A program made the translations under genes and the position numbers. A model generated the notes under the pieces. That model did no database searches. It had not been told where the DNA came from and was given only the letters and a program-made list of their open reading frames with translations. From an uncultured Prevotella sp. (lineage in GTDB: Bacteria; Bacteroidota; Bacteroidia; Bacteroidales; Bacteroidaceae), in contig ONYZ01000026.1 in NCBI GenBank assembly GCA_900322175.1, positions 1 to 57,928 on the forward strand: a stretch of DNA of 57,928 nucleotides, written 5' to 3'. The stretch's first letter is position 1. Each line of letters starts with the position of its first letter. Shown in pieces: positions 31,039 through 39,756 of the stretch.

Positions 31039-34000
31039 TTATGCGTCTCTATCTATTTTCTTAATAATGTTAGCAGGGGCTTCCTTCATGTGGCTGTTGG
31101 GGTTGGCAACATTCAGCATCTTAGGACTGAACACCACAAACGAAATCACGAATACCAGCACCAGCAGACTCCACAGCACGTAGTGCAATACACTTTCACC
31201 GCTGATGGATCGAACCTGATCGGTAACATCGTTGAGCAGGCCGAACTTAGATCCTTTGAACTTATACGACCTAGCCTTGAAGGTATAGAACAGCGGCTCT
31301 ATCAAGTTAGACTTGACATCGTTCTCTAGAACCTCTGAAATAAGTCTGCTATCTGCTTTCTCATCTCCACGGAAGTCGGTAAGGTGACATACCAGCATAT
31401 AAATCAGTGTAATCACGATGATGGCTATATTAAATAGCGTGGGATGAGATGCTCCTATATACTTTAATATTATAATAGGTATAAAGCACGTGAACGCTCC
31501 TACTAGTCCCCAGAAGAATGAGAACATGAAATCATAACCCTTGAAGAACGCACGTGTGGCAACGATGACTCCAGTCATACCTCCAAGAGGCAATCCTATA
31601 CTGATAAATGTATGACTGAGGATATACTCAGGATTGGTTACTCCGAATATTAACACAAATAATATCCAGACACCACTCAGGGCATAGAACGCCATACGCC
31701 AGATTTTCTCCTTAGTCTTGGCTCGCTGCCAACTATCCTTAACGTGCTTTACACGCTTCATCGTCTCGTCACGGGCATCGATAAAGCGCTTGTAATAACG
31801 CTGGCCTGGGTCTATCTTACCCATCGCCATCAACCAGTCTTCGATAGCATGCTCGTAGGAATACTCCTGACTGAAGTCGACATCTGGATCTTCATGATAG
31901 AAAACCGACATCCACTGAGCCAGCGAACCACTACGTATCTCGTTGCGGAACTGCTGAATCTTCTTGCCCATCTGCAGATTGCGTCCATCAGCATACCCTA
32001 TGCCATCGGGCATAATATAAGTAGGTGTAACTCCAAGGATTCTACAGAATCTATATACTGCAGTCTTGGCATCGTAAGCACCAAGTCGATCCTTATTCTC
32101 ATCGCTCTTGAAGTCGAAGCAGCGATTATGCTCGTTGTACATCTCGTTCCATCCGTGCAACTGAGCATAGTAAGCAAATCTGCCATCCAACTCGAGGAAG
32201 TCTTTCATCTCCTCCTCAAACTCCTTGTCGCTAAGGTTCTGCGCCTTGTGCAGTCGCTCGTTAAGCAACTCGCCAACTTGCATAGGTGTAAAAGCACTTG
32301 CAAGATCGTAAGCCGATTCGCGATTTAGGTTATAGAGAACCTTATATGCCAGATTTGACGAATACTCATGACCTTGAAGCATTATGCGCAGACTCTCGCA
32401 AGCCATCGGGTCTTCATGGCTATACATCCAAGCCAGCAGGCGACCGTCAGTCAGACTATGCCACTCGTCTTCAGTAATATCGGCATTGCTAAAAGCACTA
32501 ACTATCTCATTGATAGTCGACGATGGATGCTTGGTCATAAATGGTATCTCAGGATCCACCTCAAGCACTATCTTCATTATCGCAATCCTAACCTGATCTT
32601 TGCTGGTTCTATCGATTCCATGGAAATAAGAACGCAGGCGATCAACATCGCAACTGGTATGTGTCTCGATGTAAAGATAGAAGTTGTCGTTAGGATTATT
32701 AAGCGTCATAGCATACTCGTCCTGATCTCTCAACAACGAGATACATACGCTGTGGATATCGTCGCAAAGCCCACCTCTAAGATCCTTATAAGGATATGTA
32801 GGTTCCATTGCATAGACCGAAGCCATTAGTCCGGCTTTCTGGTCAATAGGATATTTCTTTGTGACAATGTCCTTAACGATGGTGCTTAGCTTGCTGTTTC
32901 CGCAAGCCTCGAGCCACTGCGTAATGCGACCGTTATAAAGATAGCCGATAGACAACCTCTCGTTAGCCAACAGCATTGGGATGAGTTCGTGGATATTATC
33001 TGCCACGAGGTTACGCTCCGGGTCGACGATAAAGCTCTTGTACTTAAGGAATGGCGACGAAAGGTCGACCTTAGGACTCTCGCCCAGGAACCATTGCTCT
33101 ACCTGCTCGTATCCCCAACGGTTTATCGGGTTTACTACCGTAAGACCCATTACCAGCAGCTTGATGCGCTCTGGCAATTCGTTCATGTGCGGAATACGAC
33201 CTTCATTCTTCTGTCGCATCATCACACGCTCGTTGGTACTCATCGGCGATTCGCCCAACCAAAGCGTCATCAGACTGATACCAAGAGAATAGAAGTCGGC
33301 TTTCGGCGATATCTCCACTACTCCATCGATAACGTCGGAGTACATCTCAGGAGCGGCATAAATAGGAGTACGAGCCTGTGTGGTCTTGTGGGCCTTACCA
33401 TCGTCCTCGATCATACTGGAGATACCAAAGTCGCCAAGCACCAACTCGGTATGCTCCTTATCGCGGAAGAAGAAGTTGCCTGGCTTGATATCCTTGTGAA
33501 GTATGCGGCACTGATGACAGTAAGCCAAGGCAGCAGCACCCTGAAGGGCTATGCGACGGAACTTGTCCATATCCCCTCCGAGTTTGTAGTCGGCCATCGA
33601 ACCTCCGTGCAAATACTCCATCAACTCGTAGTAACGATGCTTTCCGTCTACGTAGGTCTTGCCAAAATCGTAAACCTTCACCACCATCTCAAAGTCGAAG
33701 TTAAGCACCGTCTGCAGTATCTTGCGGTTTACGTCGAAGTTGGGATAGTAAATCTTAAGCACGTATTCCTGCTTGTCTTTTTCAACCAGGAACACCTGCG
33801 CCTCGCCCGTATTCTCACTAAGTACCTGTTTGCGCTTATAGTTCTCGCCTCGCAGCACAAATATGCTATCATCAATCTCAGCACGCTGCTGCTTAAGTTT
33901 ATTAGCTCGCTGAGTGCTGCTGGCCGACGTTACTATCGAGATGTTGACATTAGGACCAATCTTCGACTGAAATTGGGGCTGAACACCACGAGTGGTTCCG

Positions 34001-34656
34001 CCTGCAAAACGATTTGCCGATGGAGTAGGCTTTGGAGCTGGCATATCCATTGGCATCTGAACACCACGAACGGTTCCATCTAGCGAAGGAGCAGTTGTAG
34101 CAGTTGTTGTAGTTGTAGTTATCGGCTCTGCCATTATCGGCTGATCAAGGCCAGGAGCCCTAACGGTTCCATCCAGATTTTCTGCGTCCATCTTAGGTTC
34201 TGCTGATGGAACAACATCAATTGTCGGCTTTACATCAACTTTGGGTTCTGCTGGCGGTACGATGTCGATTGTTGGTTTCACTTCCACCTTAGGCTCTGCC
34301 TTGGGGGCAGCTGAAACAACTTCAATCTTTGGCACGACCTCTATCTTCGGCACAACTTCAATCTTAGGCTTAGCCGAAGGAACAACATCAATCTTTGGCT
34401 TATTGGCCGATGGAATCACATCAATTTTTGGCTTATTGGCCGATGGAATCACATCAATTTTTGGCTTATTGGCCGATGGGATCACATCAATTTTGGGCAT
34501 CTTTGGTGCTCGGATTGTACTATCAAGCGGCGTATCCTCTACGTCACCTAGAGGAGTTTCCGGCATCATATCGAAACTTGTCGCCCTTCTGGTCTTGTCC
34601 AGATTCACGTCTTCGTTATCGTTTACCATATTTTGTGGAGTTCGAACCGTACTCAT
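31039..34656 (-). CDS. Large membrane Ser/Thr protein kinase with repeat-rich N-terminal tail
   Basis: The 1205-residue protein has a disordered tail (1-260), a Hanks-type kinase domain (about 265-535) with VLKIY (Lys301), HKDIKPGN (387-394, Asp389 catalytic), DFG (409-411) and APE (435-437), a long unassigned helical region (about 540-990), four to five membrane helices (about 1000-1115) and one more near 1170-1190. The tail has 11-residue repeats (KPKIDVIPSAN) and five T-[VI]-R-like motifs (around Thr3, 47, 164, 195, 221). The layout is unusual because the kinase is N-terminal to the helices. It starts at TAATG, overlapping the zinc-ribbon gene stop. No PASTA domain is present. Confidence 0.9.
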   Translation of the reverse strand: MSTVRTPQNMVNDNEDVNLDKTRRATSFDMMPETPLGDVEDTPLDSTIRAPKMPKIDVIPSANKPKIDVIPSANKPKIDVIPSANKPKIDVVPSAKPKIEVVPKIEVVPKIEVVSAAPKAEPKVEVKPTIDIVPPAEPKVDVKPTIDVVPSAEPKMDAENLDGTVRAPGLDQPIMAEPITTTTTTATTAPSLDGTVRGVQMPMDMPAPKPTPSANRFAGGTTRGVQPQFQSKIGPNVNISIVTSASSTQRANKLKQQRAEIDDSIFVLRGENYKRKQVLSENTGEAQVFLVEKDKQEYVLKIYYPNFDVNRKILQTVLNFDFEMVVKVYDFGKTYVDGKHRYYELMEYLHGGSMADYKLGGDMDKFRRIALQGAAALAYCHQCRILHKDIKPGNFFFRDKEHTELVLGDFGISSMIEDDGKAHKTTQARTPIYAAPEMYSDVIDGVVEISPKADFYSLGISLMTLWLGESPMSTNERVMMRQKNEGRIPHMNELPERIKLLVMGLTVVNPINRWGYEQVEQWFLGESPKVDLSSPFLKYKSFIVDPERNLVADNIHELIPMLLANERLSIGYLYNGRITQWLEACGNSKLSTIVKDIVTKKYPIDQKAGLMASVYAMEPTYPYKDLRGGLCDDIHSVCISLLRDQDEYAMTLNNPNDNFYLYIETHTSCDVDRLRSYFHGIDRTSKDQVRIAIMKIVLEVDPEIPFMTKHPSSTINEIVSAFSNADITEDEWHSLTDGRLLAWMYSHEDPMACESLRIMLQGHEYSSNLAYKVLYNLNRESAYDLASAFTPMQVGELLNERLHKAQNLSDKEFEEEMKDFLELDGRFAYYAQLHGWNEMYNEHNRCFDFKSDENKDRLGAYDAKTAVYRFCRILGVTPTYIMPDGIGYADGRNLQMGKKIQQFRNEIRSGSLAQWMSVFYHEDPDVDFSQEYSYEHAIEDWLMAMGKIDPGQRYYKRFIDARDETMKRVKHVKDSWQRAKTKEKIWRMAFYALSGVWILFVLIFGVTNPEYILSHTFISIGLPLGGMTGVIVATRAFFKGYDFMFSFFWGLVGAFTCFIPIIILKYIGASHPTLFNIAIIVITLIYMLVCHLTDFRGDEKADSRLISEVLENDVKSNLIEPLFYTFKARSYKFKGSKFGLLNDVTDQVRSISGESVLHYVLWSLLVLVFVISFVVFSPKMLNVANPNSHMKEAPANIIKKIDRDA
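34397..34495 (-). repeat. Three 33-bp in-frame tandem repeats in kinase tail
   Basis: Units at 34397-34429, 34430-34462 and 34463-34495 are identical except for two bases. Each encodes 11 residues of the KPKIDVIPSAN type, and a decayed series of KPxI[DE]V[VI]P continues beyond. Copy number is likely variable between strains. Confidence 0.9.
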
Positions 34657-35585
34657 TAGATATCGTCTTTAATTTCTTTTTTAGTACCCTTGCCAAGAAT
34701 AATCCATTTTCCGCCCATCTGCGGCTTAGCACATCCGCAGGGACTTGAATGAAGCGCATGCTTAAAGTTGCACTCCCAACCCAGACGCACTCCCTGAGGT
34801 TTGCAGGCCATCGCATAGTTACGCACCTGTGCCGGTTTGGCCTGTGGTGCCTGAGCCATCTGGTCGAGCAGACGCGAAAGCATATCCAGACGTTCTTTTT
34901 TCTTCCTGTCGTATTCCTCTCTGCTCATCACCTTATGGTTTGCAAGGTTGGCATCTACACGATCGAGACCACGATCCTGAGCCAACAGCATCAGCACTCT
35001 CTGACGCAGCTCCTGACTCTTACGGTCGCGCTCCTTATCTGCCTTGGTTGTATAAGGAATCTGCATTTCCAACTTCTGAATCTCGTCGGCCAACTTCTGC
35101 ATCTGCTGGAATTCAGGCATGGCCAGAACCTTTTCACGCAGCTGGCGGGCCTCTTCTGTAAGTGCAGTTCCGCACTGCTTACAGAATGAGAAATCATTCA
35201 GAGTATGACATACGGGACAAACAATTCCGCCACGCGGGCTACCGCACTCAGGACAATAAGCCTCAGTTCCCGTCAGATTGGCTCCACAGAATGAGCAGAT
35301 GTCCTTTCGAATGTAATGACGACATGTTTCGCAGAAATCTGCATCAGCATCGATTTCAGCTCCACAATTAGGACAAGTAGCACTTCCTATAGCATTACCA
35401 CACGAAGCGCAGAACAATGCATCTAGCTCATTGACAGCTCCGCAATGAGGACAAGGCACGCCATTGGCAGCATTCATCTGTGCGGCCTGCTGGTATTGAT
35501 ACTGAGGTTGCTGCAATGAGCGCTCGCGATAGAGCGGCTCCGCGCCACGACTTGTTCGATCTGGGTTTTGCGTAATATCGTTCAT
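34656..35585 (-). CDS. Multi zinc-ribbon protein with coiled coil
   Basis: The 309-residue first gene of the kinase operon has four consecutive zinc ribbons (about residues 44-145), eight CxxC knuckles: CPHC/CASC, CPNC/CETC, CSFC/CPEC, CPVC/CKQC. A charged coiled coil follows (about 148-255), then a short C-terminal domain with a CNFKH...CGC cluster and GGKWIILGKGTKKE. Such double zinc-ribbon proteins often act as scaffolds rather than DNA binders. Tight coupling (TAATG) to the kinase suggests it binds or presents substrates to it. I do not recognise a characterised homologue. Confidence 0.8.
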   Translation of the reverse strand: MNDITQNPDRTSRGAEPLYRERSLQQPQYQYQQAAQMNAANGVPCPHCGAVNELDALFCASCGNAIGSATCPNCGAEIDADADFCETCRHYIRKDICSFCGANLTGTEAYCPECGSPRGGIVCPVCHTLNDFSFCKQCGTALTEEARQLREKVLAMPEFQQMQKLADEIQKLEMQIPYTTKADKERDRKSQELRQRVLMLLAQDRGLDRVDANLANHKVMSREEYDRKKKERLDMLSRLLDQMAQAPQAKPAQVRNYAMACKPQGVRLGWECNFKHALHSSPCGCAKPQMGGKWIILGKGTKKEIKDDI

Positions 35586-35615
35586 CGTTGTTGGATTTTT
35601 AACTTATATTAGGTG

Positions 35616-35646
35616 CAAAAATAACTATTTTTTTCAATACAACAAA
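35616..35646 (-). promoter_or_regulatory. Promoter of kinase/AAA+/FHA/PP2C operon
   Basis: On the minus strand TTTG (35646-35643), 19 bp, and TATTTTTG (35623-35616) match the consensus. The -33 box lies within the T-run of the upstream pepO terminator, so the two units are packed with no spare DNA. Confidence 0.8.
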
Positions 35647-35676
35647 AAAAAACGCCGTAAATTTACATTTACGACG
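35643..35676 (-). terminator. Intrinsic terminator of M13 peptidase operon
   Basis: CGCCGTAAAT (35653-35662) pairs with ATTTACGACG (35667-35676) with one mismatch and a 4-nt loop, followed on the minus strand by T9. It lies about 30 bp after the stop at 35704. Confidence 0.85.
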
Positions 35677-35703
35677 CTAAAATAGTTATTTTTTTGATTT
35701 AGA

Positions 35704-37737
35704 TTACCATAAATCGAGGCGCTCGCTCTTAGGAATGAACATCTTATCGCCCTCTTTCACGCCAAACGCTTCATACCAAGCATCGATGTGAGGAAGTGCT
35801 CCGTTAACACGCCAACGACCCAGTGAGTGAGGATCACTCTTAGTGCGATTGCGAATCTCGGCCTCAGTAATGTTTCCTGCCCATACGCCTGCGTATGCGT
35901 GGAAGAAACGCTGGTCGGCTGTTAGTCCATCCTTATCGGCTATCTTATTGCGCTTGGTAGCGTTCTTATAAGCAGCCCAAGCCACCTGCAAGCCTCCATG
36001 GTCGGCAAGGTTCTCGCCAAGGGTCAGTCGACCGTTGGCATTCAAACCAGGAAGCACTTCGATAGCGCTAAAGAAGTCTGCATATTTGCTAGTGCGCTCT
36101 ATAAAGTTTTTTCCATCGGCCTCTTTCCACCAGTCGTGCATATTTCCATCCTTATCATAGTTACGTCCCTGGTCGTCAAATCCGTGAGTCATCTCATGGC
36201 CGATAACCACACCGATGGCACCATAGTTGAATGCATCATCAGCGTTCATGTCGAAGAACGGATACTGCAGAATACCTGCGGGGAAACAGATTTCATTAGT
36301 TGTAGGATTATAGTAGGCATTTACCGTCTGTGGGTTCATGTGCCAATCGTCGCGATCTACAGGTTTACCAACTGTGTGATTGATGCGCCAAGCGTTCCAG
36401 AACTTAGAGCACTCTTCCATATTTTCGTAATAAGATTTCGCAGGGTCAATCTCCAGCCCGCTCAGGTCTGTCCACTTGTCAGGATAGCCCACTTTCACGT
36501 AGAAAGTATTAAGCTTAAGCAGGGCATTAACCTTAGTAGAATCATCCATCCAACTCTGTGCTGCGATGCGCTCACCGAGTGCAATCTGCAGATTCTTAAT
36601 CAGAGTGAGCATACGCTGCTTGGCAGCCTCAGGGAAGTACTTCTCGGCATAGATCTTACCAAGAGCCTCACCCATCACACGCTCAACCTGACCTGTACTA
36701 CGCTTCCATAATGGATGGTTCTCCTTGCGACCAGCCTTCTTCTTGCCATAGAAGTCAAAGTTCTCGGCTGCGGTCTTATCGTCAAGGAAATTGGCCGAAC
36801 CCTCAATAAAGCTCCACTCCAACACGTCACGATACTCAGCCGGCTTGATGCTGCCAACCAGCTTGTTGGCGCCATCCAGGAACTCGGGCTGTCCTACTAC
36901 CATTTCCTGCAGATACTTGGTGTCGATACCCTTGGCATTCATCACCTTTACCAAAGGAAGATTGGGATAACGGCTCTCAAACTCCTTCAGAGTCATCTTA
37001 TTGTAGTTGGCCTCAACGTCGCGCAGCTCGGTCTGACTCTTGCTAACCTTGGCCAGCGCAGTCTCAACCTTCATGATGTTCTGCATCTTCTTGGTAGCAG
37101 CACTCTTGCTGAAGCCAAACAGCTGGAACATATTTACTACATGCTTCTTGAATGCCTCACGGATATCGGCAGTAGCCTTATCGTTCTCAAGATAATATTC
37201 CTTCTGTCCCAGGGTCAGACCACCCTGAAAAAGGTTTAGGATATTCTGACCAGCATTTTTCTCGTCGGCACCAAAATAGCCGTAGAAGAACTCCTGCTCG
37301 CCATAAGGAGCCTGCTCAAGCTGGATAGCCAGCAACTGATTGTTGGTCTTGGCAGCCTCCAGTTTCTTAATCAGTGGCATCAGTGGAGCCACACCCTCCT
37401 TGTTTCTGCGGGTTGAGTCCATAGCCAGTTTATACAGGTCGCTCAACTTCTGCTCGATAGTACCTTTTTTATAGGTATTGCTCTGCAGCTCCTTCAGGAT
37501 ACCATTGATACGCTTGTCATTGTCTTCCTGCAAACGGTCAAAACTGCCATAACGAGAATAAGCACCTGGGAGTGGATTGTTCTTCATCCAACCACCACAT
37601 GCATACTCGTAGAAATCGTCACCCGGACGAACATTCTTGTTGAAATCAGCCTGATTCAAGCCTGATCCCAGATTACTCTGTGCCATCATCATCATAGAGA
37701 CTGACGCCATAGTCATCATTGTTAAAAACCTTTTCAT
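35704..37737 (-). CDS. pepO: M13-family zinc endopeptidase (PepO-like)
   Basis: The 677-residue protein is a neprilysin-type metallopeptidase with a signal peptide (MKRFLTMMTMASVSMMMMA|Q), N-terminal M13 domain (DDFYEYACGGWMKNNPLP), zinc motif HEMTH (VVIGHEMTHGFDDQGRNYD), the third ligand in GENLADHGG, and the C-terminal HAYAGVWAGN and SDPHSLGRWRVNG blocks. It is probably periplasmic or surface-exposed and cleaves peptides. It lies 24 bp after the ABC-F gene, so the order LolA-like / ABC-F / pepO looks like one operon. Confidence 0.93.
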   Translation of the reverse strand: MKRFLTMMTMASVSMMMMAQSNLGSGLNQADFNKNVRPGDDFYEYACGGWMKNNPLPGAYSRYGSFDRLQEDNDKRINGILKELQSNTYKKGTIEQKLSDLYKLAMDSTRRNKEGVAPLMPLIKKLEAAKTNNQLLAIQLEQAPYGEQEFFYGYFGADEKNAGQNILNLFQGGLTLGQKEYYLENDKATADIREAFKKHVVNMFQLFGFSKSAATKKMQNIMKVETALAKVSKSQTELRDVEANYNKMTLKEFESRYPNLPLVKVMNAKGIDTKYLQEMVVGQPEFLDGANKLVGSIKPAEYRDVLEWSFIEGSANFLDDKTAAENFDFYGKKKAGRKENHPLWKRSTGQVERVMGEALGKIYAEKYFPEAAKQRMLTLIKNLQIALGERIAAQSWMDDSTKVNALLKLNTFYVKVGYPDKWTDLSGLEIDPAKSYYENMEECSKFWNAWRINHTVGKPVDRDDWHMNPQTVNAYYNPTTNEICFPAGILQYPFFDMNADDAFNYGAIGVVIGHEMTHGFDDQGRNYDKDGNMHDWWKEADGKNFIERTSKYADFFSAIEVLPGLNANGRLTLGENLADHGGLQVAWAAYKNATKRNKIADKDGLTADQRFFHAYAGVWAGNITEAEIRNRTKSDPHSLGRWRVNGALPHIDAWYEAFGVKEGDKMFIPKSERLDLW

Positions 37738-37761
37738 TTGTAATTTGTTGTTGTTTATGTG

Positions 37762-39756
37762 TTATAGTGTAAAAGTATCTAATTCTTCACTCAACTTCTC
37801 CCAACGCTCCACTTCCTCGTCGAGCACGCGCTTAGTCGAGGTGTACTCTGTAACCAGAGTCATGTCAGCAGCGTTTTCGGGCACCATCAGCAACTCGTCA
37901 AGTTCCTTTAAGCGCTGTTCCATCTGCTCGATTTTATTCTCCGACTGCTTGACAGCTTTCTCCAGACGATTCTTACGTTTCTGCTGCTCCTTACGCTCGG
38001 CATAACTCAGCGCTTTGTTAAGCGTTTCCTGATTAGCTGCAAGTTGCTCGCTAGATGTTCCCACGCTGGGAACATTTTGTTCCCTCACTGGGGAGGAATT
38101 ATTCCCACGCTGGGGATTATTCGTCTCCTTACCAAGCTGATTCAGGTCGCTAATCTTTTTCGAACGAAGGAAGTCGTAGATACCGCCAAGATGCTCACGT
38201 ACCTTTCCGCCACCAAACTCATACACCTTAGTTACAAGTCCGTCAAGGAACTCACGGTCGTGACTCACGATGATAGCAGTACCATCAAATGCCTTGATAG
38301 CTTCCTTAAGTACATCTTTCGAAGGCATATCCAAATGGTTTGTTGGCTCGTCGAGTATCAACAGGTTGACTGGTTCAAGCAGCAATCGGATCATTGCCAG
38401 TCGGCTGCGCTCTCCACCACTAAGAACTTTTACTTTCTTATCGCTCTCTTCGCCTCCGAACATAAAGGCTCCAAGTATATCGTTTATCTTCAATCGGATC
38501 TCTCCCTTGGCCACATAGTCGATAGTCTGGAACACTGTCAGATTCTCATCCAGCAACTGTGCCTGATTCTGCGCAAAATAACCTATCTGTATGTTATGCC
38601 CCACTTTCAGTTCGCCAGTAAATGGTATTTCGCCCATAATACACTTCACGAGTGTCGACTTACCCTCACCATTCTTTCCTACAAAGGCCACCTTCTCGCC
38701 TCGCTTGATGGTGAGCGTTACATGGTCGAACACAGTATGTGCGCCATAGTCCTTACGCACCTCGTCGCAGATAATGGGGTAATCACCACTTCTGAGACAG
38801 GGCGGAAACTTCAGGTGCATAGCCGAATTATCTACATCGTCTATCTCGATAGGTACTATTTTCTCCAGCTGTTTTACCTTCTGCTGAACCTGAACAGCCT
38901 TAGTAGCCTGATAGCGGAAGCGCTCGATAAACGCCTTCATATCAGCCACCTCCTTCTGCTGGTTCTCGTATGCCCTCAGCTGCTGTTCGCGACGTTCTTT
39001 ACGCAGAACCACGTACTCGTCGTACTTCACTTTGTAGTCGATAACCTTGCCACACGATATCTCAAGTGTACGGTTCGACACATTATTAATAAATGCACGG
39101 TCGTGACTAACCAGAACCACAGCACTAGAACTCTGTGCCAGGAATTGCTCCAACCACTGGATAGATTCGATGTCGAGATGGTTGGTGGGCTCGTCGAGCA
39201 GCAACACATCTGGTTTCTGTAGCAGAATCTTGGCCAACTCGATACGCATACGCCAACCACCTGAGAACTCAGATGTGGGACGGTCGAAGTCGCTACGCTC
39301 AAATCCCAGTCCGACGAGTGTGCGCTCTATCTCGGCCTCGTAGTTCTCGGCCCCCATCATCATATATCGCTCGTGCTCGGTGGTGTACTTTTCTATCAGA
39401 GCCAGATAGCTCTCGCTCTCATAGTCTGTACGCTCGGCCAGTTCCTGGTTCATCTTGTCCAGTCGCTCTTTCATGCGTGTATTATCGGCAAAGGCTTTCT
39501 GAGCTTCTTCCTTAACTGTAGTGTTGTCCTGCAGAATCATCACCTGGGGCAGATAACCTATCTTGGTGTCGTTGGGCACACTCACCGTTCCTGCTGTAGG
39601 TTTCTGCTGGCCGCATAATATCTTAAGCATGGTACTCTTACCTGCTCCATTCTTACCCACCAAGGCAATACGGTCCCTGTCGTTGATAACGAAACTTGCG
39701 TCATCAAACAGGGGCTTTATGCCAAATTCTACTTTAAGTCCTTCTACCGAAATCAT
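37762..39756 (-). CDS. ABC-F family ATPase
   Basis: The 664-residue soluble protein has two ABC domains: Walker A GKNGAGKST and GKNGEGKST, signature motifs FSGGWRMRIELA and LSGGERSRLAMI, Walker B DVLLLDEPTNHLD and LLILDEPTNHLD. The long P-site tRNA interaction linker lies between them, and a C-terminal coiled coil (about 565-660) follows. It has no membrane domain, so it belongs to the ribosome-acting ABC-F group (EttA/Uup/YdiF-like). The segment between ABC2 and the coiled coil (about 535-565) is built from inserted palindromic repeats (see 38057-38117). The assignment to a specific subclass is open. Confidence 0.92.
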   Translation of the reverse strand: MISVEGLKVEFGIKPLFDDASFVINDRDRIALVGKNGAGKSTMLKILCGQQKPTAGTVSVPNDTKIGYLPQVMILQDNTTVKEEAQKAFADNTRMKERLDKMNQELAERTDYESESYLALIEKYTTEHERYMMMGAENYEAEIERTLVGLGFERSDFDRPTSEFSGGWRMRIELAKILLQKPDVLLLDEPTNHLDIESIQWLEQFLAQSSSAVVLVSHDRAFINNVSNRTLEISCGKVIDYKVKYDEYVVLRKERREQQLRAYENQQKEVADMKAFIERFRYQATKAVQVQQKVKQLEKIVPIEIDDVDNSAMHLKFPPCLRSGDYPIICDEVRKDYGAHTVFDHVTLTIKRGEKVAFVGKNGEGKSTLVKCIMGEIPFTGELKVGHNIQIGYFAQNQAQLLDENLTVFQTIDYVAKGEIRLKINDILGAFMFGGEESDKKVKVLSGGERSRLAMIRLLLEPVNLLILDEPTNHLDMPSKDVLKEAIKAFDGTAIIVSHDREFLDGLVTKVYEFGGGKVREHLGGIYDFLRSKKISDLNQLGKETNNPQRGNNSSPVREQNVPSVGTSSEQLAANQETLNKALSYAERKEQQKRKNRLEKAVKQSENKIEQMEQRLKELDELLMVPENAADMTLVTEYTSTKRVLDEEVERWEKLSEELDTFTL
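38057..38117. repeat. Three palindromic GTTCCCAcgcTGGGAAC-type repeats inside ABC-F gene
   Basis: GTTCCCACGCTGGGAAC (38057-38073), GTTCCCTCACTGGGGA (38079-38094) and ATTCCCACGCTGGGGAT (38101-38117) are spaced 22 bp apart. They are read in frame as NPQRGN, SPVREQN and VPSVGTS in the C-terminal linker. They look like a small palindromic repeat element that has colonised a coding region. Confidence 0.8.

Noticed and set aside
32989-34083. 364-codon open frame on the plus strand
   Set aside because: Antisense to the kinase gene; its sequence is a shadow of kinase codons.
34397-34495. CRISPR-like regular repeats
   Set aside because: The 33-bp units are contiguous, without spacers, and in frame within the kinase tail.
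38044-39222. 392-codon open frame on the plus strand
   Set aside because: Antisense to the well-supported ABC-F gene; no recognisable motifs.
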